Positions 15,074 through 22,925 are shown, numbered from the stretch's first letter. The stretch: 27,685 bases of DNA from an uncultured Ectothiorhodospiraceae bacterium (GCA_947259425.1 CAMYMO010000387.1:1-27685), one strand, 5' to 3'. The notes: generated by a model from the sequence alone, not told the origin. Numbers and translations: made by a program.

Positions 15074-15799
15074 CTATTTTGATTTCTTTTTAGCGGCGGC
15101 GAGTTCTTCGCTATCGACTTGTTCGAGACGGTATCCCTGGTGATAGATCGCACTAAGACGCCAGCCATTTTCCGGCGTAAGTTGTAGCTTTTTACGAATA
15201 CGGCTGATATGGGTATCCACGGTTCGCGTGGTAAATTCTGAACCATGGCCCCAGACAGATGAAAGGATATGACCGCGTGATAAAAGGCGACCAAGATTTT
15301 TAAACATAAAGGAGACCAGCTCAAATTCTTTTTGCGTTAGTTTCACTGCCTCGTCATTCATAAACAAGGTATGCGAAGTCAGATTGATTCGATAAGGAGG
15401 GTGGTCTAACACTTCTTTTTGAGATGCGCTGCCACTTTGGCTGCGTCTTGCGACGGCAGAAATACGGGCGAGTAACTCTTTTTGTCGAACCGGTTTGGTG
15501 ATGTAGTCATCCGCGCCCATATTTAATATGTTGGCGATATCCTCTTCACTGTCGCGTTGGGTTACAAAAATGACCGGCGTGGTGTGTTCGGTTTGCTCAC
15601 CTAACCAGGCGAGTACCTGTTCACCATCGAAGTCTGGCATGACCCAGTCCAGGATATAGAGATCGAAGCTTTCCTTGCGCAGGGCGCTGGTAAAATCTCG
15701 TCCGTTTGCAAAATAGACGACATCATACTTCTGTTCTTCCATCCACAATTTCATTGCTTGGGCTAAATGGACGTCGTCGTCAACTAAGGCAATTCGCAA
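15074..15799 (-). CDS. Orphan OmpR-family response regulator
   Basis: Receiver domain first (acid pocket DDD at 7-9, phospho-acceptor D51 in LYILDWVMPDFDGE, lysine in YITKPVRQKE), then a winged-helix domain (about 138-225) with LTQKEFELVSFMFKNLGRLLSR and TRTVDTHISRIRKKL, and a tail rich in lysine. TTG 15799 was chosen because the receiver begins at LRIALVDDD and GGGGG lies five bases upstream; the frame is open to an ATG at 15928, but the extra 43 residues look non-domain. A perfect TATAAT (15820-15815) lies just before this start. No kinase gene is adjacent, so its partner is elsewhere; the hybrid kinase at 10950 is on the opposite strand and not coupled to it. Confidence 0.9.
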   Translation of the reverse strand: MRIALVDDDVHLAQAMKLWMEEQKYDVVYFANGRDFTSALRKESFDLYILDWVMPDFDGEQVLAWLGEQTEHTTPVIFVTQRDSEEDIANILNMGADDYITKPVRQKELLARISAVARRSQSGSASQKEVLDHPPYRINLTSHTLFMNDEAVKLTQKEFELVSFMFKNLGRLLSRGHILSSVWGHGSEFTTRTVDTHISRIRKKLQLTPENGWRLSAIYHQGYRLEQVDSEELAAAKKKSK

Positions 15800-15973
15800 A
15801 TTGACCCCCGAAAAATTATAAGTGTTATTGTTCAACAGCTTAGAGTTTAGATATTTAATTGTGACACAGGCAGATCGAATGCGCCATTTTCTAATCTTAA
15901 TTCTTTGCGGGCTGGCTCGAAAAATCAACCATGAATAAAATAAGGAATAAACATTTGCTATGCGTTTATCTGT

Positions 15974-17110
15974 TTAGCTCAAAAATTCCTCTAACATGGC
16001 CCTTTCCCGCATCGCGTCGGTGTAGCCCAGTCGTATAAGTTCACGACAATAGCCCTTTTCAAACAACAGGTAACTGGCAAGCCCCGATCCCTGTTTATTT
16101 GAGGCCCCGATACCCTTTAATAGGTATCGAATCGTTCGAGGCAATTCATATTCATATTCGAGTGCCAACTCACCTATATTAATACTGGGTGCAATAACAA
16201 AGGCCTCAACCCGGCGTAGTGGGATCTCACTCTTTTTAAGGTGACGGTTTGGGATGACATCGATGGTTTTATTAATTCTTTCCAGACGTTCAAGATCCGT
16301 TTCGAGGCTATCCAGAAAGATACTATCCAAAATATGGCCGGCAATTTGAGCGAAGTTGGGGTATTCATAGGTGGCGCGCTTTTCGCGTGGTTCAGATTCC
16401 TGTCGTTGATTGCCGATCACCAGGATACGATCTGAGCCAAGATGCAAGGCCGAACTGAGTGGCGCCATTTGGCGCATTGATCCGTCCCCAAAAAATTCGC
16501 GGTGTAACTTCACGGCCTCAAACAGATAGGGAATGGCAGATGAAGCCATTAGATGATCAACCGAAATATCACTACGGCTACCAAATCGGCGGACCCGTGA
16601 CCAGGGATTAACTTGATCACCCCCTTGAAAGAAAGTGACCGATTGTCCGCTGTTGTAGCCTGACGCAGTAATACTCACCGCATGTAAGTGGCCTTCATTA
16701 ATAACGTGCTGGATGCGGGAAAAATCAAGTCGTCGTAGCAGTAACTCCCTGAGGGGTTTGCGATTTAACAGAGATAAAGGGTTGCGTTTGCCTAATCCGC
16801 CAAGCGTTAATGTTGTTAACCAACGAAGCGCGGTTTTACTGATGCTGGCAATATCACTGTGGAAGACTTGAGCGACGTGAAAGTTTCCCCACACGCGTAA
16901 TAATTGGGCAATAGCATGATTATAGTCATCCGCCATGGTCGCCAGTGAAGCCGCGTTAATCGCCCCTGCCGAGGTGCCACAAATGATTTTAAAGGGAGAA
17001 GGATCACCACGTGGGCGAAGTTCAGCAATCGCTTTGAGGACACCAATTTGATAGGCCGCGCGGGCACCGCCTCCCATTAATACTAACCCACGTTTAATCT
17101 CCTGTTTCAA
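15974..17110 (-). CDS. Patatin-like phospholipase
   Basis: This 378-residue predicted lipid acyl hydrolase uses a Ser-Asp dyad. The glycine-rich oxyanion motif is GGGARAAYQIG (13-23), the nucleophile is S47 in CGTSAGA, and the catalytic aspartate is D209 in GDGSMRQMAP. It lacks a signal peptide and clear membrane helices, so it is cytoplasmic or membrane-peripheral. A C-terminal helical extension of about 150 residues (ETDLERLERINKT region and onward) is longer than in minimal patatins; its role is unknown. It lies upstream of the orphan response regulator with a gap of about 170 bases when the TTG start is used, so co-transcription is possible. The gap to the next gene upstream (17111-17246) shows nothing clear. 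Confidence 0.93.
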   Translation of the reverse strand: MKQEIKRGLVLMGGGARAAYQIGVLKAIAELRPRGDPSPFKIICGTSAGAINAASLATMADDYNHAIAQLLRVWGNFHVAQVFHSDIASISKTALRWLTTLTLGGLGKRNPLSLLNRKPLRELLLRRLDFSRIQHVINEGHLHAVSITASGYNSGQSVTFFQGGDQVNPWSRVRRFGSRSDISVDHLMASSAIPYLFEAVKLHREFFGDGSMRQMAPLSSALHLGSDRILVIGNQRQESEPREKRATYEYPNFAQIAGHILDSIFLDSLETDLERLERINKTIDVIPNRHLKKSEIPLRRVEAFVIAPSINIGELALEYEYELPRTIRYLLKGIGASNKQGSGLASYLLFEKGYCRELIRLGYTDAMRERAMLEEFLS

Positions 17111-17246
17111 GCTGGCTATTCCTTATGAGATCTATTTGTAAGCGAACTATTGAGTCGCGTTACGCTCGATTATTATTTAAGCCGTAATTATATAACGTTC
17201 TTTGTTTAAGAGTATAAATGACAATACAGCTTTCGAAAGCTCAGAT

Positions 17247-18158
17247 TTACTTTTGGTGGCTATGGTCGTTGCTCAGATTCTCAGCCTGGCTGAATATTTT
17301 TTGGCACCAGCGCTCAATAACCTGTCTCGCTTCCTCTGGTTTCTCAGTTAACAACCAGTGATCGGCATGAATGGTTTCGATTTCCAGGTTGGGTAATTGA
17401 TCCAGGATCGTTTTATTTTTTTCAACATGACTGGTACTCGCGCCAGACGACAACAGCACGAGTACGGGGGTGGTTATCGAGTTTAATTCAGGGAGTTTGC
17501 GCGTTACCTCAAATAAATCCTGGAGATAATTAGCCAGTGGGATGAATTTTAAATCTGAAAATGGGTTCATATAGAGGTCAGCAATGTTTTTATCCGGGTT
17601 TGCGGCTAAAACGGCACGGGTCTCTTCATCGAGTTTTTGTAAATCACGATAAGGATAGTGTCGTTTGTGCAAACCAAGCCAGTAAAAAAAACGGGTTAGC
17701 TTTGCCGCAATGGATACAAGCCATCGAAATCGCGCCACTTTTGCCAGCAAGCCCGTTAACGCCTGTGGAAAAACCGGATCAATCAGGACCAGGCCAGATA
17801 AGTTCGGGCCGGTTAAGTTCTGAGGATACTGACTGGCGTATTCGAGTGCTATCTGTGCCCCCATGCTGTGGCCGATCAGGATTACGGGCCCATTGAGTTG
17901 TTTATCCAGGTGACGTAGATCATCACACCAGTGTTGACGCGTAAAGCGAGAAAAGCTGGTTGAATGTCCGTGACCGCGCAGATTCATGGCCAATAAATTT
18001 GTGTCGTATTTTAGCTCGGTCGCGTTCATAAGCTCTCGCCAACGTGTGGCATTACTGGCCAGGCCATGCAAAAAAATGATATTTCTTGCATAATTTTTGT
18101 TACCACTGGTTTCACAATGAAGGCTTTGCTTCCCTCGTTCAAAATAGAAACTCGGCAT
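17247..18158 (-). CDS. Alpha/beta-hydrolase, acid residue unclear
   Basis: This 303-residue protein has the alpha/beta-hydrolase fold: FLHGLASNATRW (oxyanion loop near 29-40), LRGHGHS, and nucleophile elbow GHSMGAQ with S98. The histidine lies in HADHWLLTEKPEE. The position after strand 7 where the acid normally sits reads VLVLLSSGASTSHVEKN and has no aspartate, so the acid is either missing or supplied elsewhere. No signal peptide is visible. The start is ATG 18158 (MPSFYFERGK). Esterase, thioesterase or dienelactone-type activity cannot be told apart from sequence. It is transcribed away from the structured region at 18159-18513. Confidence 0.88.
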   Translation of the reverse strand: MPSFYFERGKQSLHCETSGNKNYARNIIFLHGLASNATRWRELMNATELKYDTNLLAMNLRGHGHSTSFSRFTRQHWCDDLRHLDKQLNGPVILIGHSMGAQIALEYASQYPQNLTGPNLSGLVLIDPVFPQALTGLLAKVARFRWLVSIAAKLTRFFYWLGLHKRHYPYRDLQKLDEETRAVLAANPDKNIADLYMNPFSDLKFIPLANYLQDLFEVTRKLPELNSITTPVLVLLSSGASTSHVEKNKTILDQLPNLEIETIHADHWLLTEKPEEARQVIERWCQKIFSQAENLSNDHSHQK

Positions 18159-18513
18159 GAGTTATTTATCCACTCGTAATGTTTATTAAATTTAAGTGTA
18201 GCGTCTTCATAATATTGTAATGAAGGTGGAATACGATTTCGTGGATTTATTGAAATATGAAGTGAACCCAAATGAGTGGGTTGAACGTTAATATCGATGC
18301 TTGTTAAATAAATTTTTTATAAAAACAGCATTTTAGATGTGGAATTGTAAAAGATTGTTAAAACTACATAGAAACTGCCATGTAAGCATGTTCTTACAGG
18401 GATTTCGGCTTTGTCTGACAAGACATTGAGAGCGGTTAGGCGTAGACTGCACCTCCTTCAAAAAGGAAGGCAGATTGGATTTATTCATTAAATTAAGAGG
18501 TTGTGAAAGATAG
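18159..18513 (+). other. Gene-poor stretch, structured leader of the micro-protein gene
   Basis: This 355-base stretch carries no long ORF. The first part is AT-rich and should hold the promoter of the - strand hydrolase; a 23-codon + strand ORF (18220-18291) has no ribosome site. From 18378 three stem-loops follow each other: CC-A-TGTAAG/CTTACA-GG (18378-18400, six-base loop), TGTCT/AGACA (18412-18425, loop GACA), and a long one pairing 18447-18458 with 18463-18473 (eleven pairs, one bulge, one mismatch, loop CAAA). The left arm of the third hairpin contains ACCTCCTT, the anti-Shine-Dalgarno core of 16S rRNA. They look like a 5' leader or small RNA for the ORF at 18514. No known riboswitch class was recognised. 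Confidence 0.5.
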
Positions 18514-18687
18514 ATGAAGACTGTTTTTAAAAGACTTTTACCATTGGTTGTGATGATGGTGTTGCTTGTCTTAGTGGTAAGTTTGTTACCCCAGAATGGC
18601 ACTGTAGATTCGTCTGCTCGTGTTGAACAGTCGATTGAGTCATTGCATACGGTAGCATTAACGGCACTAGAGACTCGTTTAGATTAA
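18514..18687 (+). CDS. 57-residue single-pass membrane peptide
   Basis: The ORF starts ATGAAGACTGTT and has 57 codons. Residues 1-9 are basic (KTVFKRLL), residues 10-25 form one hydrophobic helix (PLVVMMVLLVLVVSLL), and the rest is soluble with an acidic, helix-forming tail (SARVEQSIESLHTVAL...). It could be an uncleaved signal anchor or a signal peptide. AAGAGG lies 13 bases before the start, rather far. The strong terminator directly after it and the folded leader before it support a real transcription unit. No family is recognised. Confidence 0.5.
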   Translation: MKTVFKRLLPLVVMMVLLVLVVSLLPQNGTVDSSARVEQSIESLHTVALTALETRLD

Positions 18688-18721
18688 TAAACCTTTAACC
18701 TGATTTAGAACAGAAATATAG

Positions 18722-18749
18722 ACGCCTGGACTTATATCCGGGCGTTTTT
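18722..18749 (+). terminator. Strong Rho-independent terminator
   Basis: ACGCCTGGA (18722-18730) pairs with TCCGGGCGT (18737-18745) in a nine-pair stem with one T-G wobble and a six-base loop, followed by a T tract to 18749. It ends the transcript of the 57-residue ORF. Confidence 0.85.
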
Positions 18750-18793
18750 AGTTGGCGAGGCATCTATTGCCGATGTATCTATTGCTGAGCAAT

Positions 18794-19126
18794 CTATTGT
18801 TTTTGCCGTTCGGTTGAACGGATGACCAGCTGATTTTTAATCCCTTTTACGCCATTGACCCCATTTGCCACGATCGCGGCATGATCTTTTTCATAATCGG
18901 AATTTACGTAGCCACTTAGACAAACGACCCCTTTATGGGTGCTGACTTTTATCGTCGATCCACCGGTTATTCGATCGTCAATTAAGCGTGCCTTTACTTT
19001 GGCGGTAATCAAACTGCTGTCAAAAAATTCACCGGTGCTCTCGCGGTCAGGGGTTGCCGAGCAACCGCTAAATGCACTGGCTAATAAAACAATGATAAAG
19101 ACTAAATAACGTTGCATTGAATTCAT
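18794..19126 (-). CDS. BON-domain lipoprotein
   Basis: A 110-residue protein starting MNSMQRYLVFIIVLL with a lipoprotein signal; the lipobox is AFSGC, so the mature protein is anchored through that cysteine. The rest is one BON domain (about 35-105): DSSLITAKVKARLIDD, IKVSTHKGVVCLSGYVNS and VKGIKNQLVI. Periplasmic BON proteins such as OsmY and DolP act in envelope stress and phospholipid binding. ATG 19126 fits the signal peptide; a TTG at 19144 in frame would overlap the upstream VOC gene stop by four bases. Confidence 0.9.
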   Translation of the reverse strand: MNSMQRYLVFIIVLLASAFSGCSATPDRESTGEFFDSSLITAKVKARLIDDRITGGSTIKVSTHKGVVCLSGYVNSDYEKDHAAIVANGVNGVKGIKNQLVIRSTERQKQ

Positions 19127-19140
19127 GTTTTTGCTATTTC

Positions 19141-19587
19141 TCAACTTCTAAAGATATCATCATGGTGACGGAAGGCCTTGATTTCAATGGCATTTCCACA
19201 GGGGTCACAAAAAAACATCGTGGCCTGTTCACCGCGTTGTCCGGCAAATCGGATGTAAGGTTCGATAACGAATTCTACCTTACTATCGCGAAGGTTTTGG
19301 GCGACTGTTTCCCACTTTATCCATTCAAGAATGACGCCAAAATGAGGTACTGGAACTGATTTTTTATCCACTGCATTAGTGTGGAGGGGTGTTTTTTCAT
19401 TTCGATCGGGTTTATCGACCAGGTGGGCAACCAACTGGTGACCGTAAAAGTTAAAATCAATCCATTTTTTATCACGACGTCCGGTACGACAACCTAAAAC
19501 CGACGTATAAAAATGTTCTGTTGCGACTAAATCATGCACGCCAAAGGCGAGGTGGAAAATGGGTTTAAATTTAGTGTGCTCAGACAT
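19141..19587 (-). CDS. VOC (glyoxalase/dioxygenase) superfamily protein
   Basis: A 148-residue protein with two beta-alpha-beta-beta-beta units. The pattern FHLAFGVHDLVATEHFYTSVLGC (H12) starts the first unit, PVPHFGVIL gives the second histidine and GNAIEIKAF the glutamate, so a metal site of the 2-His-1-Glu type appears complete. The family includes glyoxalase I, extradiol dioxygenases and antibiotic-binding proteins; the substrate cannot be deduced. It ends 14 bases before the BON lipoprotein start, so both may be co-transcribed. Confidence 0.9.
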   Translation of the reverse strand: MSEHTKFKPIFHLAFGVHDLVATEHFYTSVLGCRTGRRDKKWIDFNFYGHQLVAHLVDKPDRNEKTPLHTNAVDKKSVPVPHFGVILEWIKWETVAQNLRDSKVEFVIEPYIRFAGQRGEQATMFFCDPCGNAIEIKAFRHHDDIFRS

Positions 19588-19654
19588 AATAATGTAATTT
19601 AATTAAGTAAATTTTAATCGCTCAGTTTGGGGTAGAAATGAGTTAGCCTACGGT

Positions 19655-20215
19655 CTACTCATCGGTAATTACCGACTTCTTTTTAATTATTAATCGAATA
19701 ATGCTAACCAGTAGCATTATCAATAAACTGGGTAGGATCAGCCAGTAACTCTCGCTAAGTATGACCTCCAGGCCGCGGTCGGTTAAAAAGTTGCGTAAAC
19801 CAATCGGTGAGACCTCAATGGGTTGAAAGGGCAAAAAATAACGCCCATAGTCAAATGGGGCAAAGAAGGCAATGCCCAGGCCGCCATTGGTTAACGCATC
19901 AAATACACCATGAGAAGCGGTTACCAGAAAGTAAAATGCGATCAAACGAATTCGCAAGGCACGATACGCTGCCTGCCAGAAAAAGAGTAATACCACCAGC
20001 AAACTGGTGAGCAGGGCAAACGACAATGAATGGCTCAAACCACGGTGTCCCCATGGATCCGCATAGGCTACGCCAAACATGAAACCGATCACGTCCAAAT
20101 CCGGTAGCAGGCTACAGATGATAGCAAGCAACCAAAAGCGTGCTGGCAGTTCACTATGCTTGAACAGGTGGGCCATTGAGATGGCAAAAACACTATGGGT
20201 CATAATGGTTGGCAT
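19655..20215 (-). CDS. YdjM-like integral membrane metal-dependent hydrolase
   Basis: The 186-residue product is largely membrane-spanning (about five helices) and carries the family's conserved polar motifs: THSVFA, LLPDLDVI, HRGLSHS and SHGVFDALTNGG, whose His and Asp residues probably bind metal. The family (DUF457) includes E. coli YdjM. The chosen ATG 20215 (MPTIMTHSV) starts directly at the first conserved motif; the frame is open 48 codons further, but that part looks non-coding and overlaps the HDOD gene. A promoter is visible at 20262-20290. Confidence 0.85.
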   Translation of the reverse strand: MPTIMTHSVFAISMAHLFKHSELPARFWLLAIICSLLPDLDVIGFMFGVAYADPWGHRGLSHSLSFALLTSLLVVLLFFWQAAYRALRIRLIAFYFLVTASHGVFDALTNGGLGIAFFAPFDYGRYFLPFQPIEVSPIGLRNFLTDRGLEVILSESYWLILPSLLIMLLVSIIRLIIKKKSVITDE

Positions 20216-20261
20216 ACGATTTTCGGTTAAAAGTCCCAACGAATGGTAACGGTTTAGACTT

Positions 20262-20290
20262 TTTTTACCGCAAGCTAAAGGCAGAGTCAA
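20262..20290 (-). promoter_or_regulatory. Sigma-70 promoter of the YdjM-like gene
   Basis: On the reverse strand TTGACT (20290-20285) is followed after 17 bases by TAAAAA (20267-20262). The leader to ATG 20215 would be about 40 bases. It supports the shorter start of that gene. Confidence 0.45.
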
Positions 20291-20341
20291 AGATGACGAA
20301 CTAAACTTACATGGCGATAAAAATACCAAAGAAGGGATAAA

Positions 20342-21202
20342 ATGCCTCAAGCCGTGCAAGCACTTATTGAAGATATTGGCGAATTAATCTCATTACCTGA
20401 AATAGTAATACAGATCAATGAGTTAGTTAATAGCGAAGAGACCAGTGCAACCGAGATTGCCGCTGTCATTAGTCAGGATCCAGCCATTGCGACGCGCATT
20501 TTACAGGTGGCAAACAGCTCAATGTATGGCGGCCAACGTCAGATCGAATCGATTAATCGTGCGGTGACGATTCTAGGCACAAAGCAAATTCGAGATTTGG
20601 TCATGAGTACGACGGCGGCTAAGGTCTTTGATGGCATCCCCAATGATGTTATTTCAGTTGAAGATTTTTGGCACCATAGTCTGTATTGCGCTTTATTGGC
20701 CAGAGCCTTAGCGGGTATGTCTAAAGCGGTCAATGCGGATACCCTGTTTACCGCGGGCCTGCTGCATGACATTGGTCATTTAGTCATGTTTAACCGGATT
20801 CCCGAGCAGGCACATGAAGCGATCATGTTGACGGTTCAAGGTGAGGCGAGCCTGGATCTGTATCAGGCAGAGCAGCAGATACTGGGGTTTGACCATGCCG
20901 AGGTGGGGGCTGCCCTGGCTCGTCATTGGCATCTGCCGGAGATTTTGGTGAGCTGCATCGCCTACCATCATGATTTGCATGCCAGTAAAGAGCATATTGA
21001 AGCGGTTGCCCACGTCCATATCGCCAACGCGATTGCCTCATTACCTTACAGCGATATCCCGGCTGTCGAGGATTTAAAACGAGTTTCTCCACAGGCCTGG
21101 GAATTGGCGCATATCAAGCCAGAGAATCTGGGAGAAGCGGTTAAAGAAGCACAGCAAAATATTGCTGAGACGCAACAGGCCTTGTTTGGTGATACGACTT
21201 AG
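20342..21202 (+). CDS. HDOD-domain signalling protein
   Basis: A 286-residue cytoplasmic protein made of one HDOD domain (about 12-210) and a helical tail. The domain starts ISLPEIVIQINELV, has ISQDPAIATRILQVANSS and FTAGLLHDIGHLVMFN, so the HD pair is kept although most HDOD proteins are considered non-catalytic. HDOD proteins act in motility, stress or cyclic-dinucleotide signalling, often as adaptors. The ribosome site AGAAGGG precedes ATG 20342. The stop overlaps the stop of the convergent DAHP synthase gene by four bases. Confidence 0.93.
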   Translation: MPQAVQALIEDIGELISLPEIVIQINELVNSEETSATEIAAVISQDPAIATRILQVANSSMYGGQRQIESINRAVTILGTKQIRDLVMSTTAAKVFDGIPNDVISVEDFWHHSLYCALLARALAGMSKAVNADTLFTAGLLHDIGHLVMFNRIPEQAHEAIMLTVQGEASLDLYQAEQQILGFDHAEVGAALARHWHLPEILVSCIAYHHDLHASKEHIEAVAHVHIANAIASLPYSDIPAVEDLKRVSPQAWELAHIKPENLGEAVKEAQQNIAETQQALFGDTT

Positions 21203-22254
21203 TGTTTGCGACGTTCGCGCACTGCGGCGGCCAGACCTTCAAGTAGAGGGATACTGTCCGTAAAGCTAATACAGGCATCGGTGATGCTTTGGCCATATTT
21301 TAGCGTTTTGCCTGACTCGACATCCTGTCGACCTTCGACAAGGTGACTCTCCAACATGACGCCCATGATGCGTTTATCGCCGGCAGAGACCTGTTGGGCC
21401 ACTTCTTTGGCGACTTCGATTTGACGCTGGTGTTGTTTTTCACTGTTTGCATGGGAGCAATCGATCATCATGCGCGGTTTTAGCTTGGCCTGTTCAAGTT
21501 CCTGTGCCGCCTGGTTGACTGAGGCCGCATCATAGTTCGGTTGCCGGCCACCACGTAAAATAATATGACAATCGTCATTTCCTGCGGTTGAGAAAATAGC
21601 GGAATGACCGGCCTTGGTGACCGACAGAAAGTGGTGTGGACGGTTAGCAGCACGGATGGCGTCAACGGCGATCTTCAGGGTGCCATCGGTACCATTTTTA
21701 AATCCAACCGGGCAGGACAGGCCTGAGGCCAACTCACGATGGGCTTGGCTTTCCGTGGTGCGGGCGCCAATCGCCCCCCAGCTGATTAGATCAGCAACGT
21801 ATTGCGGGGTAATTAAATCCAGATATTCAGTTGCCGCCGGCATACCCATGTTATTGATATCAATAAGAAGTTTACGCGCAGTACGGACACCCTTATTAAT
21901 GTGATAACTGTCATCCAGGTCAGGATCGTTTATCAGTCCTTTCCAACCGACCGTGGTACGTGGTTTTTCAAAATAAACCCGCATTACAATTAACAGATCA
22001 TCGGCAAGCTTATTACGTTGTTCGAGCAATTGTTGAGCATATTCAAGCGCAGCAGCCGGGTCATGAATCGAACAGGGACCAATAATCACCAGCAGTCGGT
22101 CGTCCTGATCACTGAGAATGTGGTGTATGGCATTTCTAGCGGTGGTAATGGTTTCAACCGCTTCGTTTGTGATCGGTAGTTCATCATGTACCGTATGCGG
22201 TGAACTCAGCTCCTTAATTTCACGGATGCGTAAGTCATCGGTCTGGTATTTCAT
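21199..22254 (-). CDS. aroG: 3-deoxy-D-arabino-heptulosonate 7-phosphate synthase, AroG type
   Basis: This class I DAHP synthase condenses phosphoenolpyruvate and erythrose 4-phosphate, the first step of the shikimate pathway. The 351 residues align end to end with E. coli AroG: MKYQTDDLRIREIKEL, IGPCSIHDP, MRVYFEKPRTTVGWKGLIND, GAIGARTTESQ, LSCPVGFKNGTDG, CHIILRGG and VMLESHLVEG. Metal ligands (C in GPCS, H, E, D) appear intact. ATG 22254 matches the AroG N-terminus and has AAGG 8-11 bases upstream; the frame stays open to 22311. It could be the Tyr- or Trp-sensitive isoform, which short motifs do not separate. Confidence 0.94.
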   Translation of the reverse strand: MKYQTDDLRIREIKELSSPHTVHDELPITNEAVETITTARNAIHHILSDQDDRLLVIIGPCSIHDPAAALEYAQQLLEQRNKLADDLLIVMRVYFEKPRTTVGWKGLINDPDLDDSYHINKGVRTARKLLIDINNMGMPAATEYLDLITPQYVADLISWGAIGARTTESQAHRELASGLSCPVGFKNGTDGTLKIAVDAIRAANRPHHFLSVTKAGHSAIFSTAGNDDCHIILRGGRQPNYDAASVNQAAQELEQAKLKPRMMIDCSHANSEKQHQRQIEVAKEVAQQVSAGDKRIMGVMLESHLVEGRQDVESGKTLKYGQSITDACISFTDSIPLLEGLAAAVRERRKH

Positions 22255-22335
22255 GGCTACAACCTTGTCTTTACTCGGATTCGACATTGCTAATTTATTC
22301 AGTAGTTTCAATAATTTAAGTTAATATATTGCTGT

Positions 22336-22367
22336 TCATTGCCGACCTCGGCCGTCCCGGGCAATGA
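22336..22367 (-). promoter_or_regulatory. Inverted repeat in the aroG leader region
   Basis: TCATTGCC (22336-22343) and GGCAATGA (22360-22367) are perfect complements with a GC-rich 16-base spacer. The element lies 82 bases upstream of the aroG start. There is no U-tract, so it is not a standard terminator; a leader hairpin or operator is possible. Confidence 0.4.
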
Positions 22368-22468
22368 TGGGTATTAGCAAACTGAGCTAAATTAAGACAA
22401 TACCACCATAACAAGGGAGAGGTATTCTACTTAGGATGGTCGCTAATGAGAAGTATATAGGGTTGGAA

Positions 22469-22507
22469 ATCAGGATAAGCAAGCGCTTAGAAGCCGCTAG
22501 ACCTGAT
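22469..22507 (-). terminator. Possible stem-loop after the HPt gene
   Basis: ATCAGG (22469-22474) and CCTGAT (22502-22507) pair perfectly and enclose a smaller AGCG/CGCT stem. It lies 13 bases past the stop of the HPt gene; there is no U-tract, so termination is uncertain. Confidence 0.3.
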
Positions 22508-22519
22508 CACGAGTAAAGC

Positions 22520-22888
22520 TTAACCGGTTTGTTGCTGCATGACCTCGAGCACGTCAATGCACGCAGCGGTCGCTTGAAAAACCTGCTGCAATTCATCCTG
22601 GCGGATCTTCACTTCATCGAGTTGTTCAAGACGGGCACATTCTTCCAGTTCAGCGGCAATCTTAGCCAGCGGCTTGGCACCGATGTTGGCACTGGTAGAC
22701 TTTAAACTATGGACGTGACGGCGTGATTCTTCAGCATTACCATCCGCTAAAGATTGTGCTAATTGCTCTAAGAGTCGGGTACTATCCTCAAGGTAACGTT
22801 GTAGCAAGGATTGCAGCTTTTCGGCATTTAAAAACTGACTTAAATTATCCAGCATTGAGCTATCAATATAATCCACATCGGTACTCAT
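22520..22888 (-). CDS. Stand-alone HPt phosphotransfer protein
   Basis: A 122-residue all-helical protein with the histidine phosphotransfer signature RRHVHSLKSTSANIGA; H60 is the predicted phospho-histidine with the downstream SLK and GA residues kept. Helices before (about 12-48) and after (about 74-118) form the four-helix bundle. HPt proteins pass phosphate between receiver domains. The ribosome site GGAG precedes ATG 22888. It lies 37 bases downstream of a stand-alone receiver gene on the same strand, so the pair is probably one transcript. It may serve the HPt-less hybrid kinase at 10950; that is inference. Confidence 0.92.
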   Translation of the reverse strand: MSTDVDYIDSSMLDNLSQFLNAEKLQSLLQRYLEDSTRLLEQLAQSLADGNAEESRRHVHSLKSTSANIGAKPLAKIAAELEECARLEQLDEVKIRQDELQQVFQATAACIDVLEVMQQQTG

Positions 22889-22925
22889 TTTTTATCTCCA
22901 TTACCCTATTCTAAAATTTTCAGGG

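Noticed and set aside
15815..15820. Perfect TATAAT on the - strand 16 bases before the response regulator start
   Set aside because: No -35 element is found at 16-18 bases, and a transcript starting there would have almost no leader for the GGGGG ribosome site. Not listed as a promoter.
15799..15928. 43-residue N-terminal extension of the orphan response regulator from ATG 15928
   Set aside because: The receiver fold begins exactly at the TTG; the extension is basic and low in structure, and has no ribosome site.
17561..17896. 111-codon + strand open frame inside the alpha/beta-hydrolase gene
   Set aside because: It is antisense to a gene with clear motifs and its translation (many Cys, Pro, Arg, no domain) looks like a shadow frame.
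18220..18291. 23-codon + strand ORF (MKVEYDFVDLLKYEVNPNEW...) ahead of the structured leader
   Set aside because: It has protein-like composition, but no ribosome site, very short length and no terminator of its own; chance is sufficient. It would only deserve notice if conserved.
18378..18473. Stem-loop region considered as a known riboswitch (cyclic di-GMP, glycine, cobalamin types)
   Set aside because: The conserved core bases of these classes are not present; only simple hairpins can be supported.
22436..22516. 26-codon + strand ORF in the gap between aroG and the HPt gene
   Set aside because: GGAGAGG lies too far upstream (about 14 bases), the reading frame overlaps the inverted repeat, and there is no supporting context.
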